Positions 10,947-20,271 of a stretch of DNA of 64,000 bases are shown in pieces; positions within the stretch are counted from its first letter, which is position 1, and each line of letters opens with the position of its first letter. Both the position numbers and the translations under genes were made by a program. Source of the DNA: Microcyclosporella mali. Its lineage: Eukaryota > Ascomycota > Dothideomycetes > Mycosphaerellales > Mycosphaerellaceae. Below the pieces are notes generated by a model. That model was not told the origin of the DNA. It ran no database searches and saw only the letters and a program-made list of their open reading frames with translations. Where the stretch lies: positions 62,001 through 126,000 of the forward strand of contig NHNU01000013.1 of NCBI GenBank assembly GCA_002785985.1, read 5' to 3'.

Positions 10947-12380
10947 ACGCAGGTATCCCAATAAGTGATGTGGGGCGGCAACAGGCCTGCAGGCGCCTGT
11001 GTTGCCAAACAAGGATAAGATCCTGGTCCTTGCATCAACCTCTGCTTCGATATCATGTTCAGATGACTTTACTGCAAGGGGTGACATTGAACTGAGATCG
11101 CAGTAGTCACTAGTGTGAGCCAGTCTTTGCCAGTCTTTGCTAGTGCCCATTGAGTGAATAAGACTTAAGAATCAACGAGGAAGTTCGCCATCGATTGCGC
11201 CCTCCTCCGCTACAGCACAGAACCTGTCACTTCTCTCACATATGCTACTGCTTTGCATTACACTTTTGATCATTGCATTATGTATACGTAGAGCTTCTAT
11301 CTCCTTGTTCAGGACGACCGCGCCGGGTTGTCATACAAATTCGCGAGGCACACTGAGAAGTGGCTGCAGGCGAAAGGCCTTGAGCATCTCGCCCTTCATG
11401 GTTTGGCATTTGATGCGCAGCATGTAGACGATGGTCCTGATGATGACTTGGAAGGTACCTTGTCTGGGAGATGTGAGCTTATCACTATCAAGGATAAGAT
11501 GATCGAGGTCGTGGAGGAAGAGACTCATCAGTCCCCGCCTACTTCTGAGCTTAGTTGGAAAGGAGGATGAAAATCTTGCGGAAGACGGTAAGCCAAGTCG
11601 TCCCTTTAGGTCACATTGACCTATCCATCAGGAGAAGATCGTTGCAGACGGTGAAGATGCGAAGAGTGCGCAGAAGATCGCAAACCTGATTTCGCATTCA
11701 GCAGCTTCAGAATTCGCATGCTGGTTTTCTGCATTCGCTTGCTCAGTTTCGCGAGAGACGAAGTCTCGGACAGACTGGCCGGTAGGCTTGCCAAATGTTC
11801 ACCTTTGACGGTATGAATACAGACTTGATGATGGGCATTCGAGAGAGCGCAGGCTGACCAGATGCGTAGCGTAAGTTCCTCTTGGACCTCACGGCCCGGG
11901 AAAGAACCTCAAGGGCACATCTTCTTCTCGTTTGGAATGCTCAGGCCAGAATTGTGGTCTTTGATGGTGAGCTGCGCAGCGTTTCGGTGCGAAGAATGAC
12001 GAACACGAACGACGAGCGAGGAATGTCTCCAGTGACTTGTCTTGACATCGATTCTTGGCAAACAGCACGTTGCGAGTCTGCAGTGATCACTCCTCTTTGT
12101 TTTCCTCTACGTTGACCTACCGCGCGATTACGGCTATAGGCTGTGTAGTAACAAATGCGGGAGGGCAGAGGTTGAAGTCGATGTGCTCGGACCGTGATTG
12201 GTGTTGTGACGAAATAGTACCGGAGACAAAAATCTAGGGTTCCATTCCAGCAGGCAAAGCTAAAAAGCGAGCGATGGCCCAGCTACACGACGGAGGAGAA
12301 AACGATTACATCCACGTCTTTCAACTAAAAAAGGGACATCAGTAAAATACAAGCAAAATCGGAGCCAAGTCAAAACCAGC
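10947..12380. other. Intergenic region with possible gene remnant
   Basis: 1.4 kb between the PEBP and ABM genes. Apart from the candidate broken gene at 11313-11808 I see no supported feature. The last 100 bases before 12381 are purine-rich and should be the ABM promoter. Confidence 0.5.
11313..11808 (+). pseudogene. Candidate eroded or mispredicted gene
   Basis: An acceptor-like TTGTTCAG precedes an open stretch (11313-11570) with protein-like composition (for example KWLQAKGLEHLALHGLAF and an acidic DDGPDDDLE). That frame stops at TGA 11568-11570. A second frame starts at ATG 11567, overlapping by four bases, and runs on across a plausible 44-bp intron (11588-11631) to TGA 11806-11808. 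Two overlapping open frames in different phases suggest a frameshifted remnant or a gene whose splicing I cannot resolve. I recognise no domain. Confidence 0.2.
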
Positions 12381-12752
12381 ATGATGACTTCCTCAAAAGG
12401 CCAAGGCCAACTCACCGTCTTCGTAACCTTCAAAATCACGCCCTCCCGCGTCGAAGAATTCAAAGAAGCCCACCGACCCGTCTGGGCAGCCTGCGCAGCC
12501 GAGAAGGAATGTCTCTTCTTCGATGTCTTTCAAGATCCCACCTCACCAGGAACCTTCCGATTCGTCGAGATCTGGAGCAAATCGAAACAATGGTTCTTGG
12601 AAGAACAGATGACGAAGCCTTATTACGAGGAGCTCTGGTCAAAATCGAAACCGACCTGGGCGGAAGACGTCAAGCTTGAGTACTACGAGAGGGACGGGGA
12701 GGGGTGCATTTTTCGGCAGGGCTACTTGGATGGGGGGAGGAGAATGGATTGA
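12381..12752 (+). CDS. ABM-domain small monooxygenase / decarboxylase-like protein
   Basis: Single exon, 123 residues, with two consecutive ATGs at 12381 and 12384. The sequence has the antibiotic-biosynthesis-monooxygenase (ABM, dimeric alpha-beta barrel) pattern: an N-terminal strand LTVFVTFKI, a Phe-Lys helix, the strand CLFFDVFQDP, then FRFVEIWSKSKQWF and the segment following it. Cofactor-free ABM enzymes oxidise anthrones and related phenols. The structurally similar EthD/dabb proteins act as decarboxylases after atrochrysone carboxylic acid release in emodin-type pathways. Position between the thioesterase and the DUF1772 gene suggests one of these roles. Fold and family are seen; the reaction is inferred. 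Confidence 0.8.
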   Translation: MMTSSKGQGQLTVFVTFKITPSRVEEFKEAHRPVWAACAAEKECLFFDVFQDPTSPGTFRFVEIWSKSKQWFLEEQMTKPYYEELWSKSKPTWAEDVKLEYYERDGEGCIFRQGYLDGGRRMD

Positions 12753-13058
12753 GATGGAGCAGACTGTCGTCACTCATGTGAGACGTGATGCTGAAGAGTG
12801 CAGAGTACAAATCTTGACGCGTCTTGAGGAAAGTGAAGCCCGGGTTTGGTGGAGACCTAGTGAGGAATCTTGTTTCAGTGGACTCGGTATGCACTTGTCG
12901 ATTCGAGGGTGATATAGAGCTGGTGGCGAACACCGTACGAAAATGTGTGCATAGCACTTGATGCAAATTCGCTCTTCTCATTTGGCTCTACAGGCCTAGC
13001 CACTCGTCCCAATTCCTGTACGCCGTGAAAGCCGTAAGAAAGACATGATAGCAGCCGT
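12753..13058. other. Convergent 3' spacer
   Basis: About 300 bp between the ABM stop and the eL42 stop on the opposite strand. It holds both 3' ends and no gene. Confidence 0.55.
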
Positions 13059-13812
13059 TTAGAAGACGAGCGCAGCACCCTTGGTCTTCTTGTCACCACT
13101 GCGATTTGGTCAATATGCGTCTGATACCATGAATTTGACGACGTCACGAACCCCAACTCGAAGTGCTTGCAGCGCTTGAGCGCCAATTGTGCCTTGGTCT
13201 TGCACTGGGTGCATTCTAATCGGAGCACGACCTTCTTCGTGGTCTTCGCCTTCTTGTGGAACACGGGCTTTGTTTGACCACCGTAACCGGACTGCTTGCG
13301 GTCGTATCGGCGCTTTCCCTGAGCGAAGAGCGAGGCCTAAGGAACAAGTGTGAGCGTCGCATATTTGTGCGCGTGCATGTGACTTATCCTACCTTTCCAG
13401 CCTTGTACTGGGTAACCTTGTGTTGAGTGTGCTTCTTGCAGTCCTTGCCCTTGCAGTAGGTGCGGCGAGTCTTTGGTACGTTCACCTGTAACAAGATGGA
13501 TCAGTACCGGGACTAGTAGGTCGCATTTTGTCCTGCGAGCATTTGCGTCCGGAGATGAGAGATTCGCATTTGTCCAGCCCCGTCTCTTGGTCCGTCACTT
13601 CTCCTCGATCGAGTGAGTGATATGACCACTCGCATCCTTCCTCATGGCCCCATGTCCATGCTCTTCCAGTCCAGCAATGTGATAGTCGTCCACCGACTCC
13701 GCTTGATCACCTCTTTGCACTGCTCCTTCTTCTTCGTCCTCGTATCCAGCGCATTCAATCTCATCTCCGTGGCGCAAATGCTCGCAGAATATGTAGTCTG
13801 AGCGCTTACCAT
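13059..13812 (-). CDS. rpl42: Large-subunit ribosomal protein eL42 (L44e/L36a)
   Basis: Four exons on the minus strand: 13810-13812 (only the ATG), 13393-13485, 13152-13336 and 13059-13098, totalling 106 residues, the exact length of the yeast protein. The zinc-binding C-x4-C and C-x2-C pairs and the motif FHKKAKTTKKVVLRLEC are present, as is the conserved C-terminal LVF. The first intron is 324 bp and directly follows the start codon (ATG|GTAAGC), a common layout for fungal ribosomal genes. The last intron uses a GTTCGT donor. The protein lies in the 60S E-site and contacts the tRNA CCA end. Residue 56 is Pro, the state associated in yeasts with cycloheximide sensitivity. It is a housekeeping gene inside a metabolite locus. 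Confidence 0.95.
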
Positions 13813-14169
13813 CTTGGCTGATTGCTCCGGCGATGATGTGGTAGGCTGTGGATGTCGTCAATGTTGCTCGCAGTCACACAGTTGAATTTCGCTCAATCGA
13901 GGTGGGCTTCGGACACAGCCGATCTTTCCACGCTAGAGAGCTTGGCGGCAGATGAGACGAGCCATCACGTGATGTCACCATGTAAGAATGCCCGCGCGCC
14001 TCTGAACGACAACATCTCGATATAGCAAAGGAACAATTGAGTAAATGGGAGGACATTATGGCGAATGTATCTATACTTGCAGGTCTGGAATCACACAGCA
14101 GCACGATCTCATACTCACTGCTGTCGAAGCTTCTCGACTGTCCTTCGTCACGCTGCTCACGCACCCATT
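13813..14169. promoter_or_regulatory. eL42 upstream region / DUF1772 3' end
   Basis: About 360 bp that must contain the strong eL42 promoter and the terminator of the DUF1772 gene. The eL42 start context is CCAAGATGG. No other gene is supported. Confidence 0.45.
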
Positions 14170-14785
14170 TCACCGCGCAGAGATGATCGCAACCACACTC
14201 AACAGAGCAGCCACACCAGTAATCGAAGCTCTGACCAAATTTTGCGCACTCCATGTCATCACCAGCTCCTCTACCTTTGCGTCGCTCGGAGCATTCTTCG
14301 CACCAGTGACCCTGGCTTCTAGCGCTTGAATGCCGTCCCACATGACAACGCGAGTGAAAGGCGCAATGCAAGGTACAATAATCGCTGCTGAAGCATATAA
14401 AGCTGCTGGCGACAGGATCGGTAAGCCTTGGGTATTGCGAGCTAAGTGGGCGTTAGAATTGTTCTTGTCTGATGGTACAGTCTCTGGGTAGGAGGTCTAC
14501 ATTGCCACGATAGAAAGGTGAAGATAGCAGAGCAAGCGAAAGCGAGCGGAGGTGCTGTGTCTCTGCCAGTGTGGTAGATGCGATACCATTGTTTGGCCAT
14601 TACATCGTTGTTCTGGGCGAGCTTTAGGGCTGATACGGCGATCACACTGAACGACGCGATATATGCTGCGTACGTGGTCAGCATTGCTTGGTGAAAGTGA
14701 GCTATTTAGTACCTGTCAATGCTGAGGCGCCAGATAGTCCAAGCAGTTTGGCGATGGGCACGAGTTGTTCCAACCGGCTGGCCAT
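14170..14785 (-). CDS. DUF1772 anthrone-oxygenase-like membrane protein
   Basis: No long open frame exists here, but three exons join cleanly: 14713-14785, 14501-14665 and 14170-14441 (introns of 47 and 59 bp, both GT-AG with branch-site-like CTAA motifs). The product is 169 residues, the usual length for the family. Visible are a start MASRLEQL, an N-terminal helix, the family-typical QWYRIYHTG segment, a second hydrophobic helix (ending TFLSW), a third (AALYASAAIIVPCIAPF, with the typical following TRV) and a C-terminal helix. DUF1772 proteins include noranthrone and emodin-anthrone oxygenases (HypC, GedH and MdpH2 types), which oxidise C-10 of anthrones to anthraquinones. With the lactamase-type thioesterase and AflR-like regulator, the same reaction is likely here. 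The substrate is inferred. Confidence 0.82.
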
Positions 14786-15372
14786 GTTGAAGTTTCAGGA
14801 CCGAGTGAGTGATCTTTCTGTGCTCAGGTGACCGAGATATTATGCCTTTAGCAGGGACGAAAGTCTACTGAGCGAAGGTAAGCATCGGAATCGATATATA
14901 CTACTTTGCTGAGCGTCGGCGAGGATGATCACCATGGGAATATGAAAATGCGGAGCAAATCCGAAAATCCCGTACTATAGACCGATTCAGTAGGACAAAG
15001 GTCCGGAAGGATTCTGCGACTGGCTCCTGCCAATCAACACTGTCTGCTATTCTAATTATTCATCTCTTACAGCAATCTCCGTAGGCTCGTCCGAAAGTCC
15101 TCAGTGGACAGTTGCGACCGGCTTGGGAGGCATGATATAGTCGTTGCATGTAGTCTATCTCTAATTCCCGCCGGGTCAAGGCTTGAGCTCGCCGGCGAGT
15201 TCTAAAGTGGAAGACAGGTCATTCTCCCGTGTCCGAGTGAGTCCATGGGTTATCGAGCAGTATACCCTAGACGCAAAGAAGAAACGGATATCGAAGGTGA
15301 TGTCGCATGTATGGGCAAATGAGGGAGGCCGTGCCGTGTGGTACAGCGCATGTAGCGTAGCTGCGGCACCGA
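14786..15372. other. Intergenic region upstream of the DUF1772 gene
   Basis: About 590 bp. The part near 14786-14950 should be the promoter of the DUF1772 gene and includes TCGGAATCGA, a near-miss of an AflR-type palindrome with spacer 4 instead of 5. No gene is seen. Confidence 0.4.
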
Positions 15373-15840
15373 TCATGAATTCTTGGGCTCAGAACCTTTG
15401 ACAAACTTGGTATGTGTGCCAGTTGCGACGACCTTGCCCCTGTTGTCATCTTCTACCTTGAAGATGTTGATTTTGGTAAACGCTAGATTGCCGCCCACAC
15501 GTTCTGCGATCCCCTCGATTTCGATCTCTTCTCCGAGTTTAGCACCCGACTGGTAGACGACATGAATATCTACGCTCACGCCAGAGCCGCCACGGAAGTC
15601 ATGCGAGGAGATGGCCATGCCACCCATCCAGTCTATTATTGTCGCTGAGACAGAGCCATGCAGGCTGCCATAGCTGTTGAGGTGATTTGGCCCAAGCGGC
15701 AGCCGAACCACGACGTGGCCTTTTGAGGCGCTCACAACCTTGGTGCCGGCGAGGGTGAAGGCATAGATTGGATTGTTGTTCATTTTGACCTCGAGCATTT
15801 TCTCGATGTGGGCATGTTCTGGTGTCTTTTCAGCGGCCAT
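15373..15840 (-). CDS. Hotdog-fold thioesterase (PaaI/ACOT13-like)
   Basis: Single exon, 155 residues from the only in-frame ATG (15840); longer readings need a non-ATG start. The hotdog signature SLHGSVSATIIDWMGGMA is present, with the Gly-rich turn and the Asp used by PaaI/THEM2-type acyl-CoA thioesterases, then a strand SVDIHVVYQSGAKLGEEI. Such enzymes hydrolyse medium- or long-chain or aromatic acyl-CoA and often act in mitochondria or cytosol; no clear targeting peptide is seen. It is the same strand as the DUF1772 gene and near the cluster edge, but the family is common in primary metabolism. Cluster membership is uncertain. Confidence 0.88.
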   Translation of the reverse strand: MAAEKTPEHAHIEKMLEVKMNNNPIYAFTLAGTKVVSASKGHVVVRLPLGPNHLNSYGSLHGSVSATIIDWMGGMAISSHDFRGGSGVSVDIHVVYQSGAKLGEEIEIEGIAERVGGNLAFTKINIFKVEDDNRGKVVATGTHTKFVKGSEPKNS

Positions 15841-16530
15841 TGCAAAGACACAGGGGGGCCTGGGAGAAATCTCTGCTGTGAGCGTCAGTCTGTCTCGCAA
15901 GCAGCATACACAATCATCGCTCTATCCATGATGCACGCACTAGACGCTTGTCTGAGGCGCGAGATGGCCGGAGCGAAGAGTGTTGCATATAGATGGTGCT
16001 ATACATACTGTATGGAAAGGTGGATGCTCTGTGGGAGAAATCAAAGCGAGCACAAGTCCCAGAGCTTGTGCCCTGCTTGCCTGTTGCACCCGATGCCGAA
16101 CACCGTCACACCCTCTGGGCCAAAGACAGTCCAACGCAACGCTGTCCAACAAAACACACGCGTGCTCAAACCTCACGCTCCTTGCATGTTCTTACGTTCG
16201 GTCTATACAGCAGGTGCGCCAGTGTTTTGGTCACATACAGCCCTCAGTGCCTTCTGCCCTCGCCCTCATAGATCGATCTGAAACAAACCCCCTGGTGATC
16301 GGGTATCATACGCTCCTGATCTGCCCCCCTCGGGCCAAGTTCAATACCACATCTAGAAACATAAGAACCAGCAGATCGCCAAATTGGCCCGCCTTCCACG
16401 CATCTCATCGTGGACACAGTACATCAGGAGAAACTTTCCCTGGCTCAGCACCGAGACTGGACAGTCTACGCGACCTGCAGTCTGGCTCAGCAGACTAGAG
16501 AAAGTTGGCCAATGGCCCGACAGGGCCAGA
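15841..16530. other. Divergent intergenic region
   Basis: About 690 bp between the hotdog thioesterase and the DDHD phospholipase, carrying both promoters. The frame of the phospholipase stays open back to about 16384 without an ATG, so coding here is not supported. Confidence 0.5.
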
Positions 16531-19500
16531 ATGGCCGCCCCAACGACCCAGGATGAAAGCAGTCGATCGTATCTCAGCAAGCTGTCGCCGTGGAGCAAAA
16601 GTCCCAGTATACCGCCCAGCAAAGGGAAGGAGGGAGAGCCAACTCCCGCACCACTGCAAGAGCAGAAGGGAGCAGACCATGTGGTCAGCCATCGACACAG
16701 ATTGAGCTTGAGGCAATACCCGAGAGACTGCCCTCGTCTTCGTCCACAATGGTTTCATGCCGTTGATGTCGCAAAGAGGAAGCCACACCCTGCAGGAGAG
16801 GTCAAGGAAGAAAAACCACCAGGCAATCCGAAGAAGTATGTGGCTTTCTCGACAAGAGACTCGAAGGCGATCGAGGCCGCATTTCAAAAGGTGCTGGAGG
16901 ACGAGGATGCCCAAGAGAAGTCGACGCCCGAGACTATGTCCAGAGATACGCATCAGCCCAGGTCAGACGGCATGCCGAACATGACGATGAAGGGCGATAA
17001 TAAGCTAGGTAGGATCAAAGTTCCTGTGAATGAAGATTACCTGTTCGACGTGGATGTCGAGAACAGAGAGCTTGGTCCCGCATATTGGCTTGGCCCCGTG
17101 TACGATGTGAGACGTGGTACATGGTTCTATCAAGACGGAAGTGTTCAGAGGCCCTGTGATGAGAATCTAGCGACCCAGCTCGAGGAAGGCTATCTCAAAG
17201 TGAAAGCTTGGCGGCTGCCAAAGACCACACCGATGACCCAAACGAAACCTCGTTCTGCATCCCAGCCTCGTGCCAGGCCAGTCTCTTGGGCTCCGGGACA
17301 AGGAGCAGACCCAGAGGCTCAACCAGCAGTGTCAGGAAAAAAATCGACTACCGATCTGCGGAGCCAGAAGTCAGATGAAGTTTCCCAAGTACCGCAGACA
17401 GACGGCACAGGTGTGAGCCAGGAGGTCCCACAAAACACACATCGACTCTTTGGAGCGCACATGAATTCTGTTGTGACTTATCAAGATGGTCACACAGCTT
17501 GGATGCTGACAGATGATTTCATGTCTCGCATGAACGCTACAATGTATCAACGATTTGCGGGCGGTGGCCATTTCGGTGGCTTAAAGCTGACCAGAGGCTA
17601 TGTCAATACTGCCAAGAAGGTCGACGCTCAAGAAGCCAAATCCGCAGATAGTAAGCCATCATCCCAGGTAGATAGTACTTCAGGCGAAAGTGTCGAAGAA
17701 AGCAAGGCAGAGCGCCCAAGCACATCCGAGACGACAAGACAGGCTCTCCAACGTCAGATGTCGTCCCTTCTCGGAGATGCCACCAGCGAAGATGGCGATA
17801 AGCAGCGTGAACAGCAGGATGAAGAAATGCGCAAGCGTGAAGAACGCGAGATAGAAGACGATTACCGCGATACAGAAGCCGATGACCAAGGCCGCGAGAT
17901 CGAACATTTGATTCTGGTGACCCACGGCATTGGTCAAAGGCTCGGGTTGCGGCTCGAGAGCGTGAACTTCGTGCACGATGTCAACACATTGCGCAAAACA
18001 CTCAAGGCTGTGTACGCCGACTCGCCAGATCTCCGAGCTCTTAATGCCGAGCTTGGTGATTCAGAGACTGTCAACAGTCGTGTCCAAGTGCTTCCGATCT
18101 GCTGGCGCCATCTCCTGGACTTCCCAAAGCAATCTCTAAGACACAACAAGAAGGAACGCGATCTGGCCGATACTGATTTTGACGAGGAGAACTATCCGAC
18201 CTTGGAAGATATAACTGTAGACGGCGTACCAGCCGTGCGTAATTTGATTACTGACCTTGCACTCGATATCCTTTTGTACGATTCCCCGGCCTACAAGAAA
18301 CACATCTCAGCACTTGTACTTGGAGAATTAAATCGCATCTACCACCTGTTCATGGACCGCAATCCGAACTTTCAAGGTAAAATCAGCATGATCGGCCACT
18401 CCCTTGGTTCGGCCATTATGTTCGACATCCTCTGCAATCAAGGCTCGCCGTCGAACTCACGACGAAAGTCCGAGAGGTCAACGAAGCTTGATTTCGAGGT
18501 GGAGGACTTCTACGCCTTGGGCTCACCACTTGGTCTTTTCCAAATGCTTGGGGGTCGGGCCATCGCTGCCAGACCTACTCCCGAGAACCGTGCGCGAGCC
18601 GGCAGCAGCGTGGGCAGTATGGACGACCCAATGCTTGATGCACCTTTACGTAAGGTAAGAGATGCGCTGCCTGATCATGTGGACAATCCTGTTTCTCGCC
18701 CGCACTGCGCCCAATTCTACAACATCTTCCACCCGACGGACCCAATTGCGTACCGAGTTGAGCCTTTGATCTCGTCCGCGATGGCGAGTCTCAAGCCTCA
18801 GCCGCTGCCTTACACCAAACGAGGCATTTTCGGCGCTCCAGTGACAGCTGGCTTGACCGGAATAGGAGCCCGCGTCAGTCAGAGCATGAGCAGTATGTGG
18901 TCAAGCATGGCGTCAAGCTTCATCCAGCGCGGCTTAGGGTATTCAGAAGAAAGCAACAAAGCGCTTGGTAACTCCAGCAAAAGCACAGCGCCTCTCTCAC
19001 TAGGCCCGGGGTCGAACACTCCCATCGTCTCGCAAGGAGCAGGCACAAACGTGGCCGCTGGTGTTGTCCCAACTGCGCCTCTGCCGCCACCAGGTACCGA
19101 AATTACTCCCATAGGAGACGCAAAGGTAGATCGTGTCGCCAGAGATGCACAGATAGCGAGCGAGAAGCAGCGACATCCGCCTACACTCATTGACAGCGAG
19201 CTTCAAACTCTATCTGGCGATTTCGAGAAACGGAGAAAATCCGTGCAGGGTGACGCTCAGACTCGAGACCTGGGAGCTGGCAGCACAGAGTGGGCAGAAG
19301 CTGAAAAACGCAGCAGACAACTTCGTCGGGAAGAGGAGAAAGTGAAGGGTCTGAACAGCAATGGTCGAGTCGATTATGCTATCCAGGAGGGCGCTTTCGA
19401 CATCAACTTGATTGCAGCAATTGCGAGTCATCTGAGCTATTGGAGTGATGAGGACGTGAGCCACTTCATCGTCTCGCAATTACTGTCGCGCCATCGAATT

Positions 19501-19551
19501 GTGCGGATGCGGTCGCAATCTGCTCCAAATGCATCTCCGACATCAAATTGA
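16531..19551 (+). CDS. DDHD-domain phospholipase (PA-PLA1 family, Ddl1-like)
   Basis: Single exon, 1006 residues from ATG 16531; upstream codons are open but have only a TTG start. The N-terminal part has a conserved WWE-like region, here HRHRLSLRQYPRDCP and RPQWFHAVDVAKRKP. A WF/DV segment near 17050-17150 follows, then ILVTHGIGQRLGLR. The lipase nucleophile motif GHSLGS is at 18394-18411 (Ser624). Downstream are FYALGSPLGLF and FHPTDPIAYRVEPL, matching the DDHD domain with its metal- or lipid-binding acidic and His residues. Family members cleave phosphatidic acid and related lipids at ER, Golgi or mitochondrial membranes; the yeast relative (Ddl1) is mitochondrial. Regions between the domains are low complexity and charged. 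Probably a housekeeping gene marking the cluster border. Confidence 0.93.
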   Translation: MAAPTTQDESSRSYLSKLSPWSKSPSIPPSKGKEGEPTPAPLQEQKGADHVVSHRHRLSLRQYPRDCPRLRPQWFHAVDVAKRKPHPAGEVKEEKPPGNPKKYVAFSTRDSKAIEAAFQKVLEDEDAQEKSTPETMSRDTHQPRSDGMPNMTMKGDNKLGRIKVPVNEDYLFDVDVENRELGPAYWLGPVYDVRRGTWFYQDGSVQRPCDENLATQLEEGYLKVKAWRLPKTTPMTQTKPRSASQPRARPVSWAPGQGADPEAQPAVSGKKSTTDLRSQKSDEVSQVPQTDGTGVSQEVPQNTHRLFGAHMNSVVTYQDGHTAWMLTDDFMSRMNATMYQRFAGGGHFGGLKLTRGYVNTAKKVDAQEAKSADSKPSSQVDSTSGESVEESKAERPSTSETTRQALQRQMSSLLGDATSEDGDKQREQQDEEMRKREEREIEDDYRDTEADDQGREIEHLILVTHGIGQRLGLRLESVNFVHDVNTLRKTLKAVYADSPDLRALNAELGDSETVNSRVQVLPICWRHLLDFPKQSLRHNKKERDLADTDFDEENYPTLEDITVDGVPAVRNLITDLALDILLYDSPAYKKHISALVLGELNRIYHLFMDRNPNFQGKISMIGHSLGSAIMFDILCNQGSPSNSRRKSERSTKLDFEVEDFYALGSPLGLFQMLGGRAIAARPTPENRARAGSSVGSMDDPMLDAPLRKVRDALPDHVDNPVSRPHCAQFYNIFHPTDPIAYRVEPLISSAMASLKPQPLPYTKRGIFGAPVTAGLTGIGARVSQSMSSMWSSMASSFIQRGLGYSEESNKALGNSSKSTAPLSLGPGSNTPIVSQGAGTNVAAGVVPTAPLPPPGTEITPIGDAKVDRVARDAQIASEKQRHPPTLIDSELQTLSGDFEKRRKSVQGDAQTRDLGAGSTEWAEAEKRSRQLRREEEKVKGLNSNGRVDYAIQEGAFDINLIAAIASHLSYWSDEDVSHFIVSQLLSRHRIVRMRSQSAPNASPTSN

Positions 19552-20271
19552 AGGCACAGAGCGAAGCTTCGGAGGCTTGTGCGAAAGGAAGGGCTGGTCA
19601 CAAGCGGCGAATTTCAAGCACGTGGCATCGAAATCGCAAGGAATCAAATCCAATTTCACCTGGCGCGAGAGAGAAATGGGGCTTGAATATTTGGCTAGAC
19701 TGTCCTTGTCGCGAATCGTAATAGACAGATAAACGTACTTCAGAGAACGTTATACAGAAGCTGCTCATAGTGCCATCTCTAGTCAGTCGTTGAGATTGGA
19801 TGCCGGAGCCTGTCAATGGTGTCGTGATTGGTGCGCGAGACTTGTAGGGACTCAGCTCCTGATACCGAAGTGGTGCAGACGTGAGTGAATGAGAGTTTTG
19901 CTCGCATTTGAATACGAGATTCATCGGTTCATCGGTCCAGCGGACACTCCTCAAGTGGGGCCCGGCCCGTGCACCTCTATCGTTCACGGCGGCGATGCTA
20001 TTCGAGAGTTGTTCTGTTATCTCGACGACGGCGAGTGCCATTGCGAGCGAATCACTGACACTGTCCACCAAGAGGACACGCATTGACATCGAAGCACGAG
20101 TCTTCTCGCCACAGCAGGTACCATTGGAAGGGAGACAGTGTCTTCAAATTCGAGCCACGCGCGACCTGCTGGCTGCATCGTCCAACACGCGACATCTCTG
20201 ATCCTATGTATGTGGCCCACAGCCGATGACGGGTAATAAATCTATGCTAGTCGGTCTATACCCGAGTGAAC
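19552..20271. other. Intergenic region downstream of the phospholipase
   Basis: About 720 bp. One 163-residue minus-strand frame (19598-20089) is listed separately with low confidence. The final 180 bases should be the promoter of the Zn2Cys6 regulator. Confidence 0.4.
19598..20089 (-). CDS. Hypothetical protein, 163 residues, doubtful
   Basis: An ATG-initiated open frame of 163 codons in the spacer between two plus-strand genes. The N-terminus has a helix-like segment (SDSLAMALAVVEITEQLSNSI). The rest has no recognisable motif, and its downstream end would overlap the 3' UTR of the phospholipase antisense. I recognise no family. It may be a chance frame. Confidence 0.22.
   Translation of the reverse strand: MSMRVLLVDSVSDSLAMALAVVEITEQLSNSIAAVNDRGARAGPHLRSVRWTDEPMNLVFKCEQNSHSLTSAPLRYQELSPYKSRAPITTPLTGSGIQSQRLTRDGTMSSFCITFSEVRLSVYYDSRQGQSSQIFKPHFSLAPGEIGFDSLRFRCHVLEIRRL

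Noticed and set aside
13595..13861. Minus-strand frame of 88 codons
   Set aside because: Falls in the first intron and start region of eL42.
16384..16530. N-terminal extension of the DDHD phospholipase
   Set aside because: Open frame but only a TTG start; ATG 16531 precedes the recognisable family N-terminus.
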